DNA of 11,077 nt from positions 1-11,077 of the forward strand of contig JANBQS010000865.1 of the NCBI GenBank assembly GCA_027577415.1. Direction: 5' to 3'. Under the pieces are notes generated by a model. It saw only the letters and a list, made by a program, of their open reading frames with translations, ran no database searches and had not been told where the DNA came from. A program made the position numbers and the translations under genes. This document shows positions 6,496-11,077 of this stretch, one piece after another. Source of the DNA: Coemansia sp. RSA 922 (Eukaryota; Kickxellomycota; Kickxellomycetes; Kickxellales; Kickxellaceae). The stretch's first letter is position 1; the number at the start of each line of letters is the position of its first letter.

Positions 6496-8121
6496 ATGTC
6501 ATCACTGGAAGGCGCGCTATCAGATGATGGAGCTCCGCTGTTGCGCAGCGCTGCCAACACGGCTGACATCACTCGTCGCCGACCACAGGGCAGCCGCATC
6601 GCAGAGTGGTATGAGACACGCAGCCGCGATATGCTCGCACTGACGACAGTACTCCTACTCTTAGGCATTGGCTTAGGTATGTGGGTGTACGGCACCCTGC
6701 CAACGTCTGACCGAGATGAGCACCCACACGAGTACGCTTTAAGCACAGAGCGCATCCGCGAACACCTCACGCAATTCCTCGACATCGCCGGCAAACACAA
6801 CAATTCTCGCTCCGTGACCAATGGTCATGCCGACAGTGCCGAGTACGTTATTTCGCAACTGCATGCTCACGGCAACTGTGATATCTACAAGCAGAGCTTT
6901 GTGTCGCCCGTGTGGACAGTGCACAAGGTGCCTCGATTCAGCGTGAGAGCGCCAGTGCAAGTCGACTATATCTTTGAGACTGATTTTCAGGTGATGCGCT
7001 ATGGCGGGCAGAGCGCTACTATAGATAATGCTCGGGTAGCTATTGTTGAAGATGGAGGATGCGTGGCGGAGAGAGTCGGTGATGTGGCGGGAAAGATAGC
7101 GGTGGTACGGCCAAGCACTGACTGCTCGTTGTTTGAGGCTGCGTTTACGCTGGAGCAAATGGGCGCTAGTGCCGTGGTGTTTGTGCGTTCTGCTCGGTTC
7201 AAGACGCCGTCGACCGCGCGTGTGCGCTTTACAGACTGGAAAGAGGGAGACCCGCTTATGACTGTTCCCGTCCTATCAGTTACACACTCGGTTGGCCAGC
7301 TCTTGCAAACAGCGGCAGTGTCCAAGCTGCGTATTGACATCGAGACTAATACCAGTATCGATGTGGTCAAGACGTTTAACGTATTGTGTGTTGGACGTGA
7401 GGGCGACTCGCATAGCACAGTCTTGGTCGGCTCGCATTTAGACTCGGTTGCAGCAGGACCCGGCATCAATGACAATGGATCTGGTTCGGCATCGACATTG
7501 GAAATCCAACTAACGCTAGCCCGAATCAAGTTCAAGCCGCACAACCGGATAGTGTTTGCTTGGTGGAGTGCCGAAGAGGATGGGTTACTAGGATCTCGGC
7601 ATTTTGCGCGTGAGCTGGCTCATGACTGGAAGAACCGGTGGACGAGCGACGTGGGTGTGCGCTGGGAGGACATTGCGCTGGATCTCAACTTTGACATGCT
7701 GGCGTCGCCTAACTTTATTGCATTAGTACACAATGGCACGGACGCGCCAGAGAATGCGCGTACTGGGTCTCAGCGCATTCAGCGCGTGTTTGAAGACTAC
7801 TTTGTGCGCCACGACTACCCGTACGAGCTCACTGACATGCTTGCTGGATCTGACTTTGTGCCATTTGTTGACAACGGCGTACCAGCAGGCGGCGTGTTGA
7901 CTGGCGCAGGCGAGTTCAAGTCCATTACCGAGCGCAGCAAGCACGGCGGCCTTGCCAATGCTGCCCTGGACACTTGCTACCACCGCGACTGTGACACGCT
8001 GCTAAACATCAACATGCTTGCCCTCGACAGAATGTCAAAGGCTGCCATGTACGCCGTCTCTACTCTATCTAACGTCCATGACTTGCGAGGCTATTTGAAC
8101 GACGCTTCTGGTATTCATTAG
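6496..8121 (+). CDS. Membrane-anchored M28 zinc aminopeptidase with PA domain (aminopeptidase Y-like)
   Basis: This is a 541-residue, intronless di-zinc peptidase that should remove N-terminal residues from peptides in the vacuole or secretory lumen. A 45-residue cytosolic tail with basic residues is followed by one membrane span (about 46-65, MLALTTVLLLLGIGLGMWVY), giving a type II topology. A PA domain lies at about 175-275. The M28 catalytic core (about 295-525) has every expected site: H314 in GSHLDSV, D326 in GINDNGSG, E360 (general base) and E361 in AEEDGLLGS, D400 in NFDM, and H496 in CYHRDCD with flanking Cys494 and Cys499. N-glycosylation sequons include N102, N285 and N413, all on the lumenal side. 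The length matches yeast vacuolar aminopeptidase Y (Ape3), but that enzyme is soluble with a signal peptide; an anchored form is different. DDGAPLL in the tail (D11, L15, L16) fits an acidic dileucine sorting signal. The gene is divergent from MED9 and convergent with ZNG1. Substrate preference cannot be read from the sequence. Confidence 0.9.
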   Translation: MSSLEGALSDDGAPLLRSAANTADITRRRPQGSRIAEWYETRSRDMLALTTVLLLLGIGLGMWVYGTLPTSDRDEHPHEYALSTERIREHLTQFLDIAGKHNNSRSVTNGHADSAEYVISQLHAHGNCDIYKQSFVSPVWTVHKVPRFSVRAPVQVDYIFETDFQVMRYGGQSATIDNARVAIVEDGGCVAERVGDVAGKIAVVRPSTDCSLFEAAFTLEQMGASAVVFVRSARFKTPSTARVRFTDWKEGDPLMTVPVLSVTHSVGQLLQTAAVSKLRIDIETNTSIDVVKTFNVLCVGREGDSHSTVLVGSHLDSVAAGPGINDNGSGSASTLEIQLTLARIKFKPHNRIVFAWWSAEEDGLLGSRHFARELAHDWKNRWTSDVGVRWEDIALDLNFDMLASPNFIALVHNGTDAPENARTGSQRIQRVFEDYFVRHDYPYELTDMLAGSDFVPFVDNGVPAGGVLTGAGEFKSITERSKHGGLANAALDTCYHRDCDTLLNINMLALDRMSKAAMYAVSTLSNVHDLRGYLNDASGIH

Positions 8122-8190
8122 CTTTTGAACTTAACAAATCTATTGAAATATGTTAGCACAGTCCGGGTCGTATGAAAGAGCCGCACTCTT
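8122..8190. terminator. Short convergent 3' region
   Basis: Only 69 bp separate the stop codons of the M28 peptidase (plus) and ZNG1 (minus), so the two transcripts almost certainly overlap at their 3' ends. No AATAAA was seen on either strand within it. A small stem (AAAGAG 8175-8180 with CTCTTT 8186-8191, loop CCGCA) reaches into the ZNG1 stop codon. Confidence 0.4.
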
Positions 8191-9396
8191 TTAGTATACG
8201 CTAGCTCTACTCAATAGTTGCGCCCACGAGTCCCTCAACGCCTGTTCGGGCATCTCTCGCCCAATTAGTACAAGCTTGTACAGCCCAGTCGTGTGCGTAG
8301 CGTCAGCGTCCACTTCTGGCGTGGTTTCTTTATCGGGAACCACAAACGAGTCATACATCTCGCGTACGCCCTGCACTACTACTGTCGCAGCTCCAAACGA
8401 CTCGTCGCTGCCCACTGGTACAAAGTTGGTTGTCAATAGTAGTGCTTTCAAACGAAGGATCTCCATATCGCTATTCGCTTGCGCACTTGCATCGTCGCCA
8501 GGAACTCTCGAGTCCCACAGCAGCTCCTGGATCCACTCATCGACGATCGACCAGCGGAGTCTATGAGGTGCGCTCAGCGCCATAGTCCTAATACGCGCAT
8601 CAATATGGTGGTGACCATGCTGGCTCCCCGCGAACGGCACAGTTTCGGGGCCCACATCAGCGTAAGCACCAATATTCAAAATGGTATTCAGATCGACCTT
8701 GGCATACGAAGTTCTCTCCACTCGCGCGGTACCGTTAATTTCTCTAACCATGAGCTCGATATCAGCCAGAGCGTCGTCATCTAGAAGATCGGACTTGTTT
8801 AACAAGATGCGATCAGCAAAGGCCAATTGCTTCTGAGCCTCGTTCATAGTCTCGCCGTCTGGAGGACACTCTGCCAATTGCCGTTCGACGTTTTTAGTAT
8901 CTACCATAGTTACTATCCCATCCAACCGAATATCGCTGCCTAGTTCCTCGTTGGACCACAGCATGGAGGCAATTTTGCCTGGATCCGCGAGGCCCGTAGT
9001 CTCGAGTAATATGTAATCGAACTTGCCTTTACGCTCCATGAGCGATTCGATCGCTTTTAGTCCCTTGTCTTTTACTGTGCAGCAGAGACAGCCGTTTTTG
9101 AGGTCTAGCCATTCTTCGACCATTTCGCCATTATCTACTGATGTAAATGCCTGGTCGATTCCTTGCGAGTCTCCAAACTCGTTCATGATAACGGCGATTC
9201 GCTTTCCATGCTCTTCTGTCAATATGTAGTTGAGTAATGTGGTCTTTCCTGAGCCTAGGTACCCAGTCAGGATCGTTGCTGGTACTGGTTTGTCTTTGTC
9301 AATAGACTGGTCAGGTTGTTCGGCTGCTAGTTGAGGCGACAAGGGAAGCAGCACAGACTCGGACACGTCGATCAGTTCGGGGACAGCCTCGCTCAT
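8191..9396 (-). CDS. ZNG1: ZNG1-type COG0523/CobW GTPase, zinc metallochaperone
   Basis: This 401-residue G3E GTPase belongs to the ZNG1 (CBWD) group, which uses GTP to hand zinc to methionine aminopeptidase 1 in the cytosol. Sequence marks in order: Walker A GYLGSGKTT (45-53), the metal-binding CxCC in NGCLCCTVKD (C103, C105, C106), Walker B region DYILLETTGLADP (127-139), guanine-specificity NKSD (200-203), a short His cluster HGHHH (260-264) before the C-terminal CobW domain, and HRLRWSIVDEWIQELLWDSR (278-297) inside it. The N-terminus reads AVPELIDV (4-11), which aligns with the CPELVPI partner-binding motif of ZNG1 but with Val in place of Cys. The length is typical and no intron is needed. 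The start is the first ATG, about 40 bp downstream of a TATA box. It is divergent from the Pdx1-like gene. No zinc-response element of the yeast Zap1 type was seen upstream. Confidence 0.9.
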   Translation of the reverse strand: MSEAVPELIDVSESVLLPLSPQLAAEQPDQSIDKDKPVPATILTGYLGSGKTTLLNYILTEEHGKRIAVIMNEFGDSQGIDQAFTSVDNGEMVEEWLDLKNGCLCCTVKDKGLKAIESLMERKGKFDYILLETTGLADPGKIASMLWSNEELGSDIRLDGIVTMVDTKNVERQLAECPPDGETMNEAQKQLAFADRILLNKSDLLDDDALADIELMVREINGTARVERTSYAKVDLNTILNIGAYADVGPETVPFAGSQHGHHHIDARIRTMALSAPHRLRWSIVDEWIQELLWDSRVPGDDASAQANSDMEILRLKALLLTTNFVPVGSDESFGAATVVVQGVREMYDSFVVPDKETTPEVDADATHTTGLYKLVLIGREMPEQALRDSWAQLLSRASVY

Positions 9397-9434
9397 TCTG
9401 TTAAATAAAAAAATTTATCCGTTGGATGGGTTAC

Positions 9435-9442
9435 TTTATAAA
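9435..9442 (-). promoter_or_regulatory. TATA box of ZNG1
   Basis: TTTATAAA reads the same on both strands and lies 39-46 bp upstream of the ZNG1 ATG. This implies a very short 5' leader for ZNG1. Confidence 0.5.
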
Positions 9443-9523
9443 GGGGAATAGGTATTGGAGATGGTATGTAAGATGTGTGCCAGAATCAGCCAACGCTGCT
9501 GATGGGGTCACTATCTCGCTCAT

Positions 9524-9530
9524 CCAATCA
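9524..9530 (+). promoter_or_regulatory. CCAAT box
   Basis: CCAATCA matches the core site of the HAP/NF-Y complex. It lies 128 bp from the ZNG1 start and about 140 bp before the TATA box of the Pdx1-like gene, so it could serve either gene. Confidence 0.4.
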
Positions 9531-9666
9531 GCTCCGCCACATATGGGCTCAACTGGATGCAATTAAAGCACATGCCACCAAGATACTCGAAAGCAATTGA
9601 GACATGTTTCTGCATAACAAAGAGAACTCCAGTTCAATTTAAAAAGCGCACACAGGAAGGAATAGT

Positions 9667-9672
9667 TATAAA
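9667..9672 (+). promoter_or_regulatory. TATA box of the Pdx1-like gene
   Basis: TATAAA, followed by GG, stands 284-289 bp upstream of the ATG at 9956. If it is used, transcription would begin near 9700, giving a T-rich leader of about 250 nt that contains a hairpin and one overlapping upstream frame. Confidence 0.45.
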
Positions 9673-9704
9673 GGAATAAGAAGACCCTTTAAAATTGCTT
9701 TTCA

Positions 9705-9756
9705 AAGCGCCTTTTTTTTTCTCCAAGTACATTGCTGTTCGCTAGAAAAGGCGCTT
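9705..9756. repeat. 11-bp perfect inverted repeat in the Pdx1-like leader
   Basis: AAGCGCCTTTT (9705-9715) and AAAAGGCGCTT (9746-9756) are exact inverted copies, 30 nt apart. They lie just downstream of the TATA box. This could be a paired binding site or a stem in the leader RNA. It does not match the E2F/MBF consensus sites. Confidence 0.5.
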
Positions 9757-9843
9757 GTTTTCTTTCTACAATAAAAACGTGTGCATTCTTTGCCTTTTTT
9801 TTTATTACTTTTTGCAGCAGGCGTCAGAAAAAGTTTTAATAGT

Positions 9844-9990
9844 ATGTTATTTCTTCAAACATCGTTTTTGTCTTTACTTTTATATTTTTTTTACTCGAAT
9901 ATTTCGTATACTTTATACTCTTCAACTACCATTTTTTTTATTGCTACGCTCGACTATGCCGACCAAAGCCGAAAAAGAAAGAGCTGCTAG
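9844..9990 (+). CDS. Upstream ORF overlapping the Pdx1-like start
   Basis: This 48-codon frame begins with the only ATG in the T-rich leader and ends with TAG at 9988-9990, 32 bases beyond the main ATG's first codon and in a different frame. The peptide would be hydrophobic (for example LFLQTSFLSLLLYFFYSN). If included in the mRNA it would lower initiation at 9956, unless scanning skips it. The alternative is a transcription start downstream of 9846. The ATG overlaps a GTATGT (9842-9847) like a fungal 5' splice site, but no AG occurs before the main ATG. It is probably regulatory or fortuitous, not a protein gene. Confidence 0.3.
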   Translation: MLFLQTSFLSLLLYFFYSNISYTLYSSTTIFFIATLDYADQSRKRKSC

Positions 9991-10891
9991 GATTGCTGCC
10001 AGGCAGGAAGAAGCCAAGAAGAAGCAAGCTGAGAAGGACGCAAAGACAGCAGAGATAATTAAAAACATTAAGAAAAACCTGAAGATAACGGTCCCAGAAC
10101 GAGCAAAAATGCTAAATGGTCGTATAATAGTAGACGTCATAAACGTTGTCCAAGCCCAACTAGCTCAAGCAACGGGGTATGCGGCGGTATGTGCGCTTGA
10201 GGCTTTGCCGGCGGTACTGAATACGCGCAAAATGAGCCGTTTGTGCGATCCCAGAGTAACAAGGGACATAGCCAATTCCGTCCTAATCCCAGTGGTAGCA
10301 AAGTTCAGCATTGGCCATGATATCGAGGCAGAGGTTGCTATACAATCTGGTGCAAACTTTATTGACGAGAGTGAGTTTGCGATTGGTGGAACTCTATCTA
10401 CTCTATACGTTGAGAACAAAGGTGACCTTCCTGTTCCAGTTATTTGCGGTGTTGCCACTTTGACCGAATGTCTTTTACGCCGTAAAGAAGGGGCTAGTAT
10501 ACTTCGCATCAAGAATAACTCGGCAGTCAGGGTTGACGCTACAGTTATCATTCTAAATAACATTGCTAAGGAAGTGGCAAAGTATCAAGATGCAGCGGAA
10601 AGAGCAACATGGCTCGAACCTCTAGGGTTAAAGGAATCCGACTTTGCGTTCCTATTAGGTGCCAAAAATATAGCGCCTCTCCGTCTATTTGCATATGGCG
10701 GTATCTGTACGCCTCGAGATGTCGCCCTAATGATGCACATGCATTGCGCTGGTGTGTTTGTTGACAACTCTGTCTTTACCTCCGATAACCCCCGCAGGCG
10801 ACTCCGTGCGATGGCGCAGGCCGTTAAGGACTATAAGGACATGGATAAGTTAATCGAGCTATCAATTGGAACCGCCGAAAGAATTGTCTAG
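9956..10891 (+). CDS. Divergent Pdx1/SNZ-like protein, probable pseudoenzyme
   Basis: This 311-residue protein has the beta-barrel of Pdx1/SNZ, the synthase subunit that makes pyridoxal phosphate (vitamin B6) from ribose 5-phosphate, glyceraldehyde 3-phosphate and ammonia. Residues 1-43 form a Lys/Ala/Glu-rich extension. The barrel then aligns along its length: MLNGRIIVDVINVVQAQLA (52-70, catalytic Asp equivalent D60), IPVVAKFSIGH (111-121, first lysine K116), NFIDESE (134-140), RIKNNSAVR (184-192, second lysine K186), FAYGGICTPRDVALMM (245-260) and AGVFVDNSVFTSDNP (265-279). The lysines are kept, but the GEAGTG phosphate loop after the second lysine reads NNSAVR and the later GSGIF reads DNSVF, so phosphate binding is probably lost. 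The start is the ATG at 9956; the in-frame extension upstream has no ATG and is untranslated leader. Plant PDX1.2 is a known Pdx1 pseudoenzyme that assists active paralogues; a similar role here is only a suggestion. Confidence 0.85.
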   Translation: MPTKAEKERAARIAARQEEAKKKQAEKDAKTAEIIKNIKKNLKITVPERAKMLNGRIIVDVINVVQAQLAQATGYAAVCALEALPAVLNTRKMSRLCDPRVTRDIANSVLIPVVAKFSIGHDIEAEVAIQSGANFIDESEFAIGGTLSTLYVENKGDLPVPVICGVATLTECLLRRKEGASILRIKNNSAVRVDATVIILNNIAKEVAKYQDAAERATWLEPLGLKESDFAFLLGAKNIAPLRLFAYGGICTPRDVALMMHMHCAGVFVDNSVFTSDNPRRRLRAMAQAVKDYKDMDKLIELSIGTAERIV

Positions 10892-10975
10892 CTGTATCTC
10901 AGATCCTTTTTCCACTTCTATCTACATCTTTTTTTATACTCCTATTGCCATGCCTTACAAACTGCAATGTTTGAC

Positions 10976-10981
10976 AATAAA
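10976..10981 (+). terminator. Polyadenylation signal of the Pdx1-like gene
   Basis: AATAAA stands 85 bp after the TAG stop, in a T/A-rich 3' region. This is a standard position for 3' end formation. Confidence 0.5.
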
Positions 10982-11032
10982 AAATGAATAGAAAACATTG
11001 TTTTTTAGAAGTAAAAAAAATGTCATAAATGT

Positions 11033-11077
11033 CTAGTTGGCTCCCCAGCCGAAAAAGCCAGTGCTCCGACTGGCCAC
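11033..11077 (-). CDS. C-terminal end of an unidentified convergent gene (partial)
   Basis: Read in reverse, the last 42 bases of the window form 14 codons, VASRSTGFFGWGAN, followed by a TAG at 11033-11035. CpG content and GC level rise sharply exactly here compared with the AT-rich spacer, as at other gene ends in this window. It would be convergent with the Pdx1-like gene, 141 bp apart. The stretch is too short to name. Confidence 0.35.
   Translation of the reverse strand: MASRSTGFFGWGAN

Larger units (their letters stand above)
9397..9955. promoter_or_regulatory. Divergent promoter between ZNG1 and the Pdx1-like gene
   Basis: These 559 bp hold both promoters and the long leader of the Pdx1-like gene. 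ZNG1 has TTTATAAA at 9435-9442, and the Pdx1-like gene has TATAAA at 9667-9672. Both TATA boxes sit in the same local context, TTATAAAGG. A CCAATCA box (9524-9530, plus orientation) lies between them. The 9711-9955 part is a T-rich leader. No gene or RNA was seen. Confidence 0.55.

Noticed and set aside
6999..7544. A 181-codon open frame on the minus strand
   Set aside because: It lies wholly inside the M28 peptidase, whose catalytic motifs are read on the plus strand. It is a shadow frame with no family resemblance.
9755..9955. A 67-residue hydrophobic N-terminal extension in frame with the Pdx1-like protein
   Set aside because: It begins at TTG, has no ATG, and is made of T-rich leader sequence, which always reads as Phe/Leu/Tyr. 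The ATG at 9956 gives a protein of normal Pdx1 length plus a charged tail.
10611..10625. A reverse-strand GGTTCGAGCC resembling a tRNA B box
   Set aside because: It is inside the Pdx1-like coding sequence, and no A box, acceptor stem or cloverleaf could be built around it.
1..11077. CRISPR arrays, rRNA, bacterial operons or phage genes
   Set aside because: No regularly spaced repeats, no rRNA-like sequence and no ribosome-binding sites were seen. All recognised genes are eukaryotic.

Overview
The window looks like nuclear DNA of a fungus with few introns. Five protein-coding genes can be read as uninterrupted frames, and all of them belong to eukaryotic families: Vps18, Mediator subunit 9, a vacuolar-type M28 aminopeptidase, a ZNG1/COG0523 GTPase and a Pdx1/SNZ-like protein. 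Pdx1-family genes occur in fungi and plants but not in vertebrates. The short intergenic spaces, T-rich leaders, lack of introns and a CpG-depleted transposon graveyard would suit an early-diverging fungus, for example a Kickxellomycotina-like lineage. That placement is an inference; I cannot name a species.

Layout from left to right. (1) 1-2018, minus strand: the N-terminal two thirds of VPS18 (HOPS/CORVET core), cut by the window edge. (2) 2019-about 2422: VPS18 upstream region with an E-box/CRE-like element, a CCAAT box and an imperfect inverted repeat. (3) About 2423-5943: 3.5 kb of mostly AT-rich, non-coding sequence with almost no CpG dinucleotides (seven by eye). It holds decayed transposon pieces: a gag/retropepsin-like relic on the minus strand, a frameshifted hAT-transposase relic on the plus strand, and two weaker candidates. 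(4) 5944-6234, minus: MED9. (5) 6235-6495: a short divergent promoter shared by MED9 and the next gene. (6) 6496-8121, plus: a membrane-anchored M28 aminopeptidase with a PA domain. (7) 8191-9396, minus: ZNG1-type zinc chaperone GTPase, convergent with the peptidase across 69 bp. (8) 9397-9955: divergent promoter and leader region. (9) 9956-10891, plus: a strongly divergent Pdx1/SNZ paralogue with a lysine-rich N-terminal extension. (10) 11033-11077, minus: probably the last codons of another gene, convergent with it.

The genes are housekeeping genes, not an operon. Two fit a vacuolar theme: VPS18 tethers membranes at the vacuole, and the M28 enzyme carries an acidic dileucine signal of the kind sorted by AP-3, a route that ends with HOPS. 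The most notable items are the Pdx1-like protein, which keeps the catalytic lysines but lacks the usual phosphate-binding motifs and so looks like a pseudoenzyme or a repurposed enzyme, and the CpG-depleted transposon block, which suggests cytosine methylation and deamination acting on repeats while the flanking genes are spared.
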